Below, one piece after another: positions 52,477 to 62,788 of a stretch of 64,000 bases of DNA. Numbering within the stretch: position 1 is the first letter of the stretch; each line of letters opens with the position of its first letter. Made by a program: the position numbers and the translations under genes. The DNA is taken from contig NZ_VFTG01000023.1 in NCBI RefSeq assembly GCF_006439355.1, positions 1 through 64,000 of the forward strand, given 5' to 3'. This DNA is from Mesorhizobium sp. B4-1-3 (GTDB lineage: Bacteria; Pseudomonadota; Alphaproteobacteria; Rhizobiales; Rhizobiaceae). The notes beneath the pieces are model-generated. The model was given only the letters and a program-made list of their open reading frames with translations. It searched no databases and was not told where the DNA came from.

Positions 52477-54200
52477 CAGACCCTCTCTTGTACACCGCTA
52501 CGGGCAAGGTGCAGAGCGGAGAAATTCCCTGCTTTTTTCGTGTCCAAAAGGCCTTGCTTCCAGAGATAAGCGAGCCGATCCTCTTGTCGCTTCCTGTCAC
52601 CCCGATCCTTCAAAAGATGATTGGCAATCTGATACTTTAGCTGGCCATATTCGTCGAAGACCAGCGTTCCGCCGCCAAGCAGCCGCAGAGAACGCCACGA
52701 TTCTATGCCATTTGGTACTTCGACTTTAAAGTCCGAACGAAGCTCGCCGGCCGTGACCGTCAGGACCTGCACATACTCAGCGATCGTCTCGCGCAAAACG
52801 AAACCGTCGGGCGCGATGCGCACGCTCGGGCGTACCGATTGCACCTCGATATAACCGATGTCGCCAATCTTTAGCGTTCTTCGGTTTTCCCAGATGAAGC
52901 GGAAGACCTCCTCGTTGTCCCGTAGCATCGAATCGAAATGTGTCCGGCTGTAAACCATCTCGTCGTCGCAGCGCAGCCAAGTGCCGTCTGTGGAAGCCCG
53001 TCCACTTGGGAGGATGCCGAAGGCCTCGAAGTTCGCCAGCAACGCGTCTCGATAGCCGTAGCGATCGTCAGGAACGACCTCGCGGTCAACGGTCAAAAGG
53101 GCAGAGAGATAGTCAGAAAATGAAAGATCGGTGGGTGGGCAATAGTCGACGGCACGAATGGCCATGGTCAGAAGATGGTCTGCCGCACGCGCACCCTCCT
53201 CTATCACCAGTGACCTGTCCTTCTGCCCGTTGACGATCGTACCGATGCGGCTCAGGCGACTGATCCATATGTCGAGAAATGACCGCAACATGGCGGCAAC
53301 GAGCAGTTCGCCGCGTTTGTGGACCTCCTGGTATGCTGGATCGTCGATGTAATTCCTGCCGGGCGGCAACGTGATCGAATGGCGAAGTGCGGAACCTCGG
53401 ACGCCACTTAGTTCTTGCCCCATTTCGTCTGCTAGGCGGAAGAGGACCGAGTTGGCGAGCGTGTCCCTTTCGAGCAGCGCTTGGTCGATCAATGCCCCCG
53501 CAGCTGCTCCATCGAGTGCCGCACCGACGACATCAGGAATCGCAAAGATGGAAAGGAGCGCGACAACGTCTGCTAGACCCTCATGAAATGCGCCCTGATC
53601 GGGCGCAGACGGCTCTAGATACCGCGAGCGCAGTCCATCAAGGATTGCGTGAGTAGTCTCGTGAGCAATGACATCATGCGACAAACAGGAAAAAACTGTA
53701 TGCGTTTTGCCCTGTTTGTCGGGAAAGCTTTCAAAATACCCGAAGAACAACGACCGATCGTCGCGTGAGTAAAAAGCGTTTGGCTCAGCGAATGCGTGAG
53801 GCAAGATGTTGAGTTGATGGCCCTCGCACCCCCATTGCACTCGGCGGCCAAGAGCGAACTCGAAGCGCGCCAGAATGCGCATGGCAATAGCATAGACATT
53901 CTGTGCATGAAAACGCGGATCGGAGAGTAGCGTTTCGTCCGGCGCGTTCTCATACGGGTCGGTATATTCGCCTTCGAGCCCGGACGGCAGGCTCGCTGGC
54001 CGATACAGGGCATTAGCGGTCACATCATAGTCTACAACCACGACCCTATAGCCGCGTGGACCCGGCAACAGTTCTTCGGCGGGAACATCAATCGATGCTC
54101 TGACAATTCGATTATCTACTTTGACGGATGGATCTTGGGCAATGATTGACAACTGCCGGCTACTACGAAGGCTATGTCGCGTCCCCTTCACATTGCGCAT
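52476..54200 (-). CDS. Gluzincin-type metallopeptidase
   Basis: This 574-residue protein has the zinc-protease motif VIAHETTHAILDG (HExxH, about residues 180-184) and a third ligand in FHEGLADVVALL (Glu near 207), the gluzincin pattern. No signal peptide is visible, so it should act inside the cell. The C-terminal half has no recognised domain. The start ATG at 54200 (MRNVKGTRHSLRSSRQ) is preferred over 54251. Its stop overlaps the MBL start by one base. It is the first gene of the operon and may be the sensor or activator that cleaves a partner. Confidence 0.8.
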   Translation of the reverse strand: MRNVKGTRHSLRSSRQLSIIAQDPSVKVDNRIVRASIDVPAEELLPGPRGYRVVVVDYDVTANALYRPASLPSGLEGEYTDPYENAPDETLLSDPRFHAQNVYAIAMRILARFEFALGRRVQWGCEGHQLNILPHAFAEPNAFYSRDDRSLFFGYFESFPDKQGKTHTVFSCLSHDVIAHETTHAILDGLRSRYLEPSAPDQGAFHEGLADVVALLSIFAIPDVVGAALDGAAAGALIDQALLERDTLANSVLFRLADEMGQELSGVRGSALRHSITLPPGRNYIDDPAYQEVHKRGELLVAAMLRSFLDIWISRLSRIGTIVNGQKDRSLVIEEGARAADHLLTMAIRAVDYCPPTDLSFSDYLSALLTVDREVVPDDRYGYRDALLANFEAFGILPSGRASTDGTWLRCDDEMVYSRTHFDSMLRDNEEVFRFIWENRRTLKIGDIGYIEVQSVRPSVRIAPDGFVLRETIAEYVQVLTVTAGELRSDFKVEVPNGIESWRSLRLLGGGTLVFDEYGQLKYQIANHLLKDRGDRKRQEDRLAYLWKQGLLDTKKAGNFSALHLARSGVQERV

Positions 54201-54732
54201 GCGTACCCCCTTCCGCAAGACAAGATGGCGATAAACTTCCAAGAAAAGCAACTATCAAACTACGCGCCGATCGCGACAAACTCCTCCACGCGGAAAGTCC
54301 TGGAGGGACACCAAGACGCTCTTTGCAGCCACTGTCGGGAATCCAGCCGGGACCTTCGCAATCGACCGCGATTACCTTTTTTGCCGCCGTCGACCCAGCC
54401 GGATGGTTCCGACGACACAGCATAATCTTCTCCCGAGGCGTCGGAGCTGACTGCGGTTTTGGTGCCAGTCAGCGCCCAATTTCTGCAACAGCAAGACAGC
54501 CCAGCAAAAGCGTGGCCCTAGTGCCGATAGAGTTGTCTAGCATTTGCGAACTCCATCATTTACTGCCGCAGTCTAAGGCCGACTGCATATCCGAATGCGA
54601 AAACACATATTTCTGTTCATAACCATCAAAATCGACCAAATTCATCCTTTCTGATTCGCCTTTTCAGACTCGCCATTATTAGATGCAGACCGCACATGGA
54701 AAGTACCTCTCAACTCTCTACGACACTGGGAT
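54201..54732. promoter_or_regulatory. Divergent control region of two defence modules
   Basis: These 532 bases lie between the metallopeptidase operon (minus) and the helicase-HEPN pair (plus). Open frames here (for example 54146-54622 plus and 54172-54423 minus) lack family features and are not called. The right part near 54590-54690 is AT-rich and probably holds the helicase promoter. Confidence 0.45.
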
Positions 54733-57700
54733 ATGAGCCTATTTCCTGCTTGGCGTGGCACGCTTAAATTTCCAGCACTGCCAGATCGCGGCCTGAAGGT
54801 CGGCGGCAATCGCATCGTTCAGCGCGTCTTTGGCGGCGCTTCCACGAAGGCACAAATCTCACCGTCACAGATCAAGGGGCACGATCTCATCACTACGGAG
54901 CTCAGTCCTCCGTATCGCGAGATTCTCTTTCGCCGAAAGGGTGCGCGCCGGGTATCCACCCCGCTGCCCGTGGTCGCGGCACCGAGCGTCGACGAGCCCG
55001 ACAACCTTCCTGAGACCTTTGAGATCCAATGGGATTCCCAAGGCGAATTGGCGACATACGCCGACACGCCGGAAAGGGTCCTGCAGTCATGGATCAACAG
55101 ATTCGATTTTCGGATCGAGGACGAGGAGCACGACCTCCCGGGCTTGCGCACCCCGCAGATCGGCGCACTGCACGCTATCTCCGCCCACTTTGCAGTCGGC
55201 TCCAGTTTTGAACCAGCCACCGTCGTCCTTCCGACGGGCACCGGCAAAACAGAAACCATGCTAGCAACGCTCGTCTACCGACGGCTTGGACGCACACTCG
55301 TCCTCGTTCCCAGTGATACACTGCGAAGCCAAATCGCTGGCAAGTTCATTAGCCTTGGCATTCTGCCCATGGCCCAGGTCATCACGCACGACCTCGCCAA
55401 GCCTCGTGTCGCAATTATCACCACTGGCATAAGGTCGGCGGATGAACTGAAATCGATCATCCAGAACGCAAACGTGATCGTTGCCCTTCCGAACGTCCTC
55501 GACGCTTCGGACGCCGCGGTAGTCCGCCGTCTTGCAGACGCATGCTCGGATCTTATCGTCGATGAGGCCCACCACATCACTGCCAGCACATGGCAGAGTG
55601 TTCGGGAGCACTTCGCTGCAAAGCGTATTCTCCAATTCACCGCAACGCCGTTCCGGCGTGATGGCAAGCGCATCGATGGCAAAATCATCTTCAACTACAA
55701 GCTCGGTGATGCCCAGGCCGCCGGCTATTACCGCCCTATAAACCTCAAAACGATCGAAGAATACGGGGACGAGCAAGCCCGCGATGTCGCAATTGCCAAT
55801 GAAGCCATTGCGACGCTCCGCCATGACCGGAACGACCTGAAGCTCGATCACCTGCTGATGGCGCGGACGTCGTCAAAGAACCGGGCCGAAGCGGTGGGCC
55901 GCATCTACCAGCGTCTCGCTCCGGACCTCAAACCGGTCGTCGTATACTCTGGTCCCGGGCGCAGCTTGATCAATCGCGAGGCTATGGCCCAACTCTTCGA
56001 TCGAGGAGCCGACGGAGCCCGGATCGTCATCTGCGTTGACATGCTGGGGGAAGGGTTCGACCTGCCGTACCTCAAGGTCGCGGCCCTTCACGACACGCAT
56101 AAGTCGCTGGCCGTGACACTTCAGTTCATCGGCCGATTCACCCGAAAAGGTCCCGCTGACAAAATTGGCGAGGCGACGGTCGTGACCAATGTTGCCGACC
56201 CCAATGCAGAAGCAAAACTCGCCGACCTCTACGCAGAAGGAGCCGACTGGGATCTGCTCATTAAGCGCTTGAGCGAGGAGAGAATTGCGCAAGAGTTGCG
56301 GCTGCAGGACGTGGTGCTTGCCCTCAAGGAGTCTGGTGATCTCCATGCCAACCTTTCGCTTTGGAACCTCCGGCCGGCGCTTTCAGCACAGCTCTTCCGG
56401 ACGAGATGCGAGGATTGGAAACCACTGGCCTTCGCGTCGGTGCTTCAGAAAGACTCAGAGAGTTGGTACGCGCTCAGTGAAAAGGACGCCGTTCTGGTCG
56501 CCGTAGTATGCCGTTCTAGTGAAGTGACCTGGGGCAACTACCAGAATGTGTACGACACAATCTACGACCTCTTGATTCTCAAGTGGGATAAGGTTGCTGG
56601 AGCGCTTTGCCTCTTCGCGAGCGACTACGACGCGTTACGGTCCGAGAAGCTCGCCAAGGCGGTCACGAACGACGAGACAACGCTGGTGTCGGGTACGCCA
56701 ATCTTCAACATTCTCAACAATGTCGAGCTGCCGCTAGTGAAGAGCCTTGGTTCGTCGCGTATCGGTGCAATCAGCTTCACCTCGTATTTTGGGCCAAACG
56801 TCACGGAAGGTCTCGCAAGTATCGAGAAGGCTGAATCCTCGCTAAACAACCTCGCCTGCCTTGGATACGAGGACGGAGAGCGCGTCCTCTGGGGAGGGAC
56901 TCAGCGCCGCGGAAAGGTGTGGCAGCAAAAGTCCGGCACAATATCCGACTGGATAGAGTGGACCGCCGCGACGTGGGCGAAGGTCTCGTCCGAAGTTGAG
57001 AGCGAGAGCAACGTCGTGCGCGACTTCCTTCGCCCGGAAAGACTGACGAAGTCGTACTCCGCATGGCCGATATCGGCTCAATGGGGTGAGCAGGCGCAAA
57101 TGCGTTTCAACGACCGGCAGTTTGTCATCTTTGGTTCGTCTGAAGTCCCTGCTTTTGCCGTTGATCTAAATCTCGGTGATGTCGGATCGAACGGCGAAAT
57201 CGTCTTCCGTATCGAAAGCGACGGCGCGACATCCGAATATGCCCTCGTTATCAGCGAGGGGATTCCAGGCGGCTACCGCCACGACCATATTTCCGGCCCC
57301 CCGCTCCGATTCCGTCACGGCACGCTGCCGGCGGTCCCGCTGGAAGAATATCTCCAGAAGGACCCATTCATCGTCCGCTACGCAGACGGGACATACTCTT
57401 ACAACTGCTACCACATTCCAGTGAAGCTGGACGTGGGGCTTTACCAGCGTGACAAGCTTGAAGCGTGGACCTGGGATGGCATCGAGCTCAACAAGGAATC
57501 GATGCACAAAGCAGGCGACCGGAAGACCATCCAGTTCCGGACATTCGAGCAGATTAAGGGAGAGTTTGACGTCATCTTCAACGATGACGGTCACGGGGAG
57601 GCAGCTGACCTCGTATGTTTGAAAGACGTCGACGACAATACGATCAAGTTATGCCTCGTCCACTGCAAGGGCGCTCATGAGGCGCGGGTGTCACAGGATA

Positions 57701-58029
57701 TCCGGAACTTCTACATCGTATGCGGCCAAGCACAAAAGAGCATCCTAGCAAAGCATGCCGGGCTTCCGACACTCTATCACGATCTGAAAAGGCGGCAGGA
57801 AACCTGGGTTCGCGAAGGCCATAACCGCTTCCTGAAGGGCGAGATGAAAGGCCTTTCTTACTTCAAGGAAAAGTCGCGCCGCGCGAGACTTGAGTTCGAG
57901 ATGATCATTGTCCAGCCAGGGGGCTCGGTTGCCTCCATCACCGATGACGCTTTGCGGCTGCTGGCAACAACCGAACTGTATCTGCTCAAGACCACTCAGG
58001 CGAAATTCCGGGTCGTGCTCTCGCCCTAA
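54733..58029 (+). CDS. Large SF2 DEAH helicase with C-terminal nuclease-like domain
   Basis: This 1098-residue protein has Walker A LPTGTGKTETM (169-173), the DEAH box LIVDEAHH (277-280), motif III FTATPFRRDG, and the C-terminal helicase motifs CVDMLGEGFDLPYLKVAA and LQFIGRFTRKG. Beyond the helicase, about 500 residues include an AADLVCLK...LVHCKGAH stretch near residues 955-978 that fits a PD-(D/E)xK-like site (Asp and xCK). I do not match it to a named defence family. It is followed without a gap by the HEPN gene. Confidence 0.82.
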   Translation: MSLFPAWRGTLKFPALPDRGLKVGGNRIVQRVFGGASTKAQISPSQIKGHDLITTELSPPYREILFRRKGARRVSTPLPVVAAPSVDEPDNLPETFEIQWDSQGELATYADTPERVLQSWINRFDFRIEDEEHDLPGLRTPQIGALHAISAHFAVGSSFEPATVVLPTGTGKTETMLATLVYRRLGRTLVLVPSDTLRSQIAGKFISLGILPMAQVITHDLAKPRVAIITTGIRSADELKSIIQNANVIVALPNVLDASDAAVVRRLADACSDLIVDEAHHITASTWQSVREHFAAKRILQFTATPFRRDGKRIDGKIIFNYKLGDAQAAGYYRPINLKTIEEYGDEQARDVAIANEAIATLRHDRNDLKLDHLLMARTSSKNRAEAVGRIYQRLAPDLKPVVVYSGPGRSLINREAMAQLFDRGADGARIVICVDMLGEGFDLPYLKVAALHDTHKSLAVTLQFIGRFTRKGPADKIGEATVVTNVADPNAEAKLADLYAEGADWDLLIKRLSEERIAQELRLQDVVLALKESGDLHANLSLWNLRPALSAQLFRTRCEDWKPLAFASVLQKDSESWYALSEKDAVLVAVVCRSSEVTWGNYQNVYDTIYDLLILKWDKVAGALCLFASDYDALRSEKLAKAVTNDETTLVSGTPIFNILNNVELPLVKSLGSSRIGAISFTSYFGPNVTEGLASIEKAESSLNNLACLGYEDGERVLWGGTQRRGKVWQQKSGTISDWIEWTAATWAKVSSEVESESNVVRDFLRPERLTKSYSAWPISAQWGEQAQMRFNDRQFVIFGSSEVPAFAVDLNLGDVGSNGEIVFRIESDGATSEYALVISEGIPGGYRHDHISGPPLRFRHGTLPAVPLEEYLQKDPFIVRYADGTYSYNCYHIPVKLDVGLYQRDKLEAWTWDGIELNKESMHKAGDRKTIQFRTFEQIKGEFDVIFNDDGHGEAADLVCLKDVDDNTIKLCLVHCKGAHEARVSQDIRNFYIVCGQAQKSILAKHAGLPTLYHDLKRRQETWVREGHNRFLKGEMKGLSYFKEKSRRARLEFEMIIVQPGGSVASITDDALRLLATTELYLLKTTQAKFRVVLSP

Positions 58030-59658
58030 GTGCGACGTCACCCGACTGCGGATGAAAAAGTGAAAGCGATGATCGCGAAGCCTGGCTTCGAAGACCTGAA
58101 CAAGTTTTGCGAGCGCAGCCTCACGAAGATGAACGACGCTGAGGCGATCGCGCACATTGGGCAGTTGATCGACGACTCGTTTGACGCGTCCTTTGAGCGC
58201 GGCGCCAAGCGTGCGCTCTATCTGCTGGACGAATTATCCAATCGTGGACTCGACGATACCCCCGGCGCTTTGATCGAATACTTCAGAGCCAATGCTTGGG
58301 CGACACTGTCGAATATAGCGAACGTCCGACGATCTTGGTCCTGGGAGGCGCCCGAGAGGCAGGCGGAAATGCTTGCTCTGTCGCGTGCCTCAAACCATCC
58401 TGGCTTCGCGGGCCTCGATAAGGTCCGGCGATGCCAAATTCTCACCAACCACGCGAACCTCCTCCACGAGGTCGGCCGTTCGATCGATGCGATCGCTATC
58501 TGGGATGCCGCTCTGAAGATCATCCCAAGCTTCGCAATGGCGAGCGGCAACCGCGGCTCTGGACTCAAAAGCTATGCTGGCATGGTAGTCGATAACCGCG
58601 AGCGCGCGATCCTGTCTCTACACGCATTCGACGGCCTTTGTTCGACGGTGTCCGAGGGTGCAGTCTATGATTCAGCCGATCCACAACCCGCACTCGCCCA
58701 TTTCGCGAACCTAGCGACGGAACTCGCTGCGGCCGTCAATATCGACGCGGTCCGGGAGATGCAGGACTTAGATCGTGGCGATGAGGGTCGGTCGAAGTCC
58801 GAACGTGCCTATCGTCGCTGGTGCCTTAGGCACCGGCTCTTCCTGTGCCCCTTGAACGATCTCGGACCGCATTTGGCCGCAGCGACCGACGACCTAATGC
58901 TGCCGCCCCTAACCGAAAAATTCGGCGAACGCCCCGACGGCCATCTACCTCCTCCGATCATCAGCTTCTTCAGTCAGATGAAGCAGGAATATGCCTCCGC
59001 GCGCTTTATGCTATTCGAGGGGATGAGCAGCACGAGCGTCCATTTCTCTGACCGCGGCGTCGCGCTCACCGACACGCTTGACTATCCCCTATATTCATTA
59101 GCCAGCGAGCGGGTCCGCACGGCCTTTCGCACCGCCTATTCGCTGCTCGACAAGGTCGCCTTTCTCGTTGATCGCTACTGGGGTCTAGGCAAGGTGCCAT
59201 ACAGGATCAGCTTCAAGAACGTGTGGATGGTCGAGAACAAGGCGCGCTTGCTGCCACAGTTCGAGAAGCTGAACAATCTGCCACTGCGCGGCCTGTTCTG
59301 GTTGTCAAAAGAGCTGTTTGACGATCAACTCAAGCAGACCACAGCGGCCGATGCCCGGGAGCTGCACGGCATCCGCAATGCGCTGGAGCACACCTATCTG
59401 CGGGTGAGCGAAGGTTGGGCCAAGCCATTCGTGATCAAAGGGACGAGCAACAATGGCTTCGGTATCGCCATCGGAAGCGACGAACTCGAAGCCAAGGCGG
59501 TCCGCGTCATGCAGATGGCGCGATCGGCACTATTCTACATATCCTTCGCGATCGGCGTCGAAGAGCGGAAGAAGCAACTTGCGAAGCCCGGCCAGCTGGC
59601 TGGCTCGATGCCGCTCTATGGTCTCGACGACAGACGGAAGCGGCGCGATCCATCATAA
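58030..59658 (+). CDS. LA2681-type HEPN domain protein (predicted RNase effector)
   Basis: The protein is up to 542 residues. The N-terminal half is helical and TPR-like (ILTNHANLLHEVGRSIDAIA and WDAALKIIPSFAMASGNRGS). The C-terminal half holds a HEPN domain with the catalytic pattern RELHGIRNALEH (R-N-x3-H, about residues 443-455). This arrangement fits the LA2681 HEPN family. Intact RNxxxH predicts an RNase that would act on tRNA or mRNA. The GTG start directly follows the helicase stop without a clear Shine-Dalgarno sequence; an internal ATG at 58069 is an alternative. Confidence 0.8.
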   Translation: MRRHPTADEKVKAMIAKPGFEDLNKFCERSLTKMNDAEAIAHIGQLIDDSFDASFERGAKRALYLLDELSNRGLDDTPGALIEYFRANAWATLSNIANVRRSWSWEAPERQAEMLALSRASNHPGFAGLDKVRRCQILTNHANLLHEVGRSIDAIAIWDAALKIIPSFAMASGNRGSGLKSYAGMVVDNRERAILSLHAFDGLCSTVSEGAVYDSADPQPALAHFANLATELAAAVNIDAVREMQDLDRGDEGRSKSERAYRRWCLRHRLFLCPLNDLGPHLAAATDDLMLPPLTEKFGERPDGHLPPPIISFFSQMKQEYASARFMLFEGMSSTSVHFSDRGVALTDTLDYPLYSLASERVRTAFRTAYSLLDKVAFLVDRYWGLGKVPYRISFKNVWMVENKARLLPQFEKLNNLPLRGLFWLSKELFDDQLKQTTAADARELHGIRNALEHTYLRVSEGWAKPFVIKGTSNNGFGIAIGSDELEAKAVRVMQMARSALFYISFAIGVEERKKQLAKPGQLAGSMPLYGLDDRRKRRDPS

Positions 59659-59697
59659 GTCGGTTCAAGCCCATGGTGTTCGAAGCATCTTAGTCAG

Positions 59698-62600
59698 TCA
59701 TGCTACCCTCGAATACCTGATGGCAGCGACGGTTCGTAGGTCGTCAAGATGCACTTGGGTAAAGCGCAACTGTGTTTCGGCTCCCGCGAGCTCGACCACG
59801 ATTTCTGGTGTCGACGCCTCCGCGAGTTTGGTGCGAAGTTCCGAGTCTGTGATGGCATTGGCGTGCCGCCACTTTGCAGCGCAAACCGGACACAATGCGA
59901 GGTGATTTTCAGCGTGCTCCTGTTCGAGCGAATCCAAACATTCGACCGCCTCAAAATACGGAGAACCGTCAGGCCGGTTAAAGGGCATTTTGTTGTGACA
60001 GCCCTGGCAGACCATCTCAGAGAGCGAGTTTGTATAATGGTCCTCAAGATAGGTTCGCGCGAGCGTGCGCGTCTCTGAGTTGCTTGTACGGACGCTGCGC
60101 TCTCGGGCTTCGTAGGTCTTTTGAGGAGACGTTAGGGCACGCGCTGCTAGTCGTTCGGCCCGCCGGCCAGGATTGCCCGTCTCACGCTGTGGAAACTCTA
60201 CTGGCTCATATGCGCGGCTGTTGATGCTGCGGACCATCTCAGCACTCAAAGCGGCCAGTGCGCCTGGGGAGAGGCCGCCGAGCTGCTCAACCAGCTCCGC
60301 TGAAAGTCCTATCAACTCGCCAGCCTGCTGGCGCGCCTTGGCCTTCTCGCCGCGCTGGCGATCCTGCTCTCCAAACCCAATCGACCTAAGCCAATCTTCA
60401 TTCCCACCTATTGCGTATCCCTTGGCGAGATCGACCGCAGTAATTTCACTTGGCCTGCGCAGGCTCCCGTCCTTAGTAGGGATCCAAGCCATATCGCGTA
60501 GGATAGTCGCCATCGAGGACAGCCGCCTGCGCGCCTCATACTGCTGGTTTGGCGAAAATCGTGCGACCATCGCCGCCGCTCCCGCGTGCCGGGCCGCATC
60601 CCAGACCAGCTTCGAAATCGCCGGGTCACGACGTTCAAGCAACTCTGCCAATTGATCGATTCGGTAGTCGACGTCCACGCCGGTTCCAGTGTGTCGCGCT
60701 GACCCCCAGCCAGACTTCAACTCAGACCAACGCGGGTGAGCGTATGGAATCATCGACGACACAACCGTCAGACTGTCCTCAACGCCGCATCGTTCGAGGA
60801 ACGCCAAGAGGTCTTTGCGTGGGAGAATCTTGTAGCCCTCCCACAGCGCCTCCAAGCCCCGCCCTTCTATGCTCCCATCGTAGATCCGAGAAAGACCCGA
60901 CTCGAGAAAGGGCGAACCCAGGTAGACTTCGCCAGCGCAGTGATACGCTGCTTCGGCGCCAGCTCGGACAAACTTGACCCCGGCGAACGGACCCACGTCT
61001 TCCGTTTCCTTCCACCAGCGTAGGAAGCGGCGCATATGCTGAAGGTGCTGTTCGCGGTTGGGCCGCTGCGCTTCTCCTTTGTATTTCGTTCGAATGATTG
61101 CGTTGAGATAGGCGCGTTCATCGAGATCGCGAACTCCCATACGACGAAGGAATTGCTCCACATCCTTCCCGCGACCACGGCCAACCCTGATGAGGCTACG
61201 CTTAACCAGGAACAATTCACCCTGGTCGGTTTCGGAATCGAGCTCGCTCTCAACTGGCGCAAGCACCGCATGCCGCGGAGAATGGCGGCGGCCATCCTCG
61301 AGCTTTACAAACTTCATGTCGGAGATTGACGGCGCCGACCGTTGAACCTTCTGCGCGGCCTCTAAGGCCAAGTAGAAATGTTGAAGTTGCTCGTCGGTCA
61401 GCGCGTCGAACCAGATAAGCCCGCGCTGGCGCCATTGTTTGTCGCGCTCGATGAAAAGACCCTGCACACCAAAGACGTGCCGAAATGACGAAAAAAAGTC
61501 TGTGAGGCCGAAGTCCTCGATCTTGAGCGTGTTAATGAAGGCATCGGCGCGGCCATTCTTCAGTGCCGCGATGATCCAGCGTCGACCGGGCTTGTCGCAA
61601 AACTCGCCAAGCCCGGTTTCACCGAGCAGATCTCTGAGGTCTGCCGGGCCGCGAATTCCGCCAACCGACGTGGCGAACCCGCCGCTCTGGACGGGGATAA
61701 GTTCTTCCTCCGCAAACTTGGTAACGATCTTCGCCAGGATCGGAGCGAACGCGGCAGGAAGTTCATCCGAGGCATTGGGCAGCAAGTCGAGCACGCTGCG
61801 CTTCAGCATCCCACGGTCGCGCAGATCCGGCAGAGCGTCGGCGACCATCCCAGCGACCGCTTCGATCAATTCGGCATTCCAAGGATCGTCGCGTTTGATG
61901 TTGCCGCGATTGTCCGTGAGCTGAAAAGGACCATGGATCGTAAAGTGCAGGCCGGTCAGCTCCTCGGTTTCAAAAAACACCATCAGCTTTGTCGGGGCGT
62001 CCTCGGCTATCAGGTCGCCGGCGCCGTTAAGCCGGAATGCGGCCTTCACCTCGTACTGCTTGCGATCTTCGCTATACTCGACCGCGCGCGCTAGAACATA
62101 GTACCTGTCCAGACGCCCTGAACCGTCGGGTAACAGTGAGCTTATTGATCGAATTGACCCTGGTCCGTCACTGACCTCGGCCTCCCCCTTGCTTTCCCCA
62201 TCGGTCCATTCGAGTCGCTTGATATGCCGAAGAAAGAGCAACGCCCGCGCTCCCGACTTCGCGAGACCCTCTCGCGCATGGGTCAGCGCGAGCTCAGCCC
62301 GGTCAGCACGGAGCGGCAGGATGATTTGCGTCGTCGCCTCGCGGTGCGTCGTTTCGATCAACTTTGGGACAACGAGATTCTCGATCGCGAATGCCAGTGA
62401 CTCGTCTTCGATCAGTGAGTGGACCTCAGGCCGCTCGGTCACAACGTAGACAGATTTGAAGCCGATCCCGAAGCAACCGATCTTGTGGCCATCGTCAAGC
62501 TTCGTGGTGTTTCCGATACCGGTAATGCCCTCGATATCGTCACGATCGAATGGCCGGCCATCATGTTCGAACACGATGCGGGTTGGTTCGAGGCGAAAGC

Positions 62601-62787
62601 GGACCCAACTCGCCTCGGCATCTTCGGCATTCTGTAGCAGTTCGAAGATGAAGTGGCTGGGATCGGCATACTTGTCGACGGTCGCATTCCAGATACCGCG
62701 ATCAAAGTTATTCTCGTGACTCGCCGAAACCCAGCGCTGACGCCTTGCGCACAGGTTGTTGAGCCAATCGTGAAACGGCGCGCCCAT
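59698..62787 (-). CDS. Sacsin-type HATPase protein with C-terminal zinc-finger domain
   Basis: This 1029-residue protein has an N-terminal sacsin/Hsp90-like ATP-binding domain: HFIFELLQNAEDAEASWVRF, VFEHDGRPFDRDDIEGITGI and GCFGIGFKSVYV. A long middle follows, and the C-terminus carries two CxxC pairs (MVCQGCHNKMPF and CPVCAAKW), resembling an HNH/zinc-ribbon module. Sacsin-type proteins occur with SNF2 helicases in several defence loci. The ATG at 62787 begins one base after the helicase stop; a start at 62844 would overlap it. Confidence 0.82.
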   Translation of the reverse strand: MGAPFHDWLNNLCARRQRWVSASHENNFDRGIWNATVDKYADPSHFIFELLQNAEDAEASWVRFRLEPTRIVFEHDGRPFDRDDIEGITGIGNTTKLDDGHKIGCFGIGFKSVYVVTERPEVHSLIEDESLAFAIENLVVPKLIETTHREATTQIILPLRADRAELALTHAREGLAKSGARALLFLRHIKRLEWTDGESKGEAEVSDGPGSIRSISSLLPDGSGRLDRYYVLARAVEYSEDRKQYEVKAAFRLNGAGDLIAEDAPTKLMVFFETEELTGLHFTIHGPFQLTDNRGNIKRDDPWNAELIEAVAGMVADALPDLRDRGMLKRSVLDLLPNASDELPAAFAPILAKIVTKFAEEELIPVQSGGFATSVGGIRGPADLRDLLGETGLGEFCDKPGRRWIIAALKNGRADAFINTLKIEDFGLTDFFSSFRHVFGVQGLFIERDKQWRQRGLIWFDALTDEQLQHFYLALEAAQKVQRSAPSISDMKFVKLEDGRRHSPRHAVLAPVESELDSETDQGELFLVKRSLIRVGRGRGKDVEQFLRRMGVRDLDERAYLNAIIRTKYKGEAQRPNREQHLQHMRRFLRWWKETEDVGPFAGVKFVRAGAEAAYHCAGEVYLGSPFLESGLSRIYDGSIEGRGLEALWEGYKILPRKDLLAFLERCGVEDSLTVVSSMIPYAHPRWSELKSGWGSARHTGTGVDVDYRIDQLAELLERRDPAISKLVWDAARHAGAAAMVARFSPNQQYEARRRLSSMATILRDMAWIPTKDGSLRRPSEITAVDLAKGYAIGGNEDWLRSIGFGEQDRQRGEKAKARQQAGELIGLSAELVEQLGGLSPGALAALSAEMVRSINSRAYEPVEFPQRETGNPGRRAERLAARALTSPQKTYEARERSVRTSNSETRTLARTYLEDHYTNSLSEMVCQGCHNKMPFNRPDGSPYFEAVECLDSLEQEHAENHLALCPVCAAKWRHANAITDSELRTKLAEASTPEIVVELAGAETQLRFTQVHLDDLRTVAAIRYSRVA

Positions 62788-62788
62788 G

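Noticed and set aside
54146-54622. Frames on both strands between the metallopeptidase and helicase operons
   Set aside because: Mutually overlapping, low-complexity and without motifs; treated as a promoter region.
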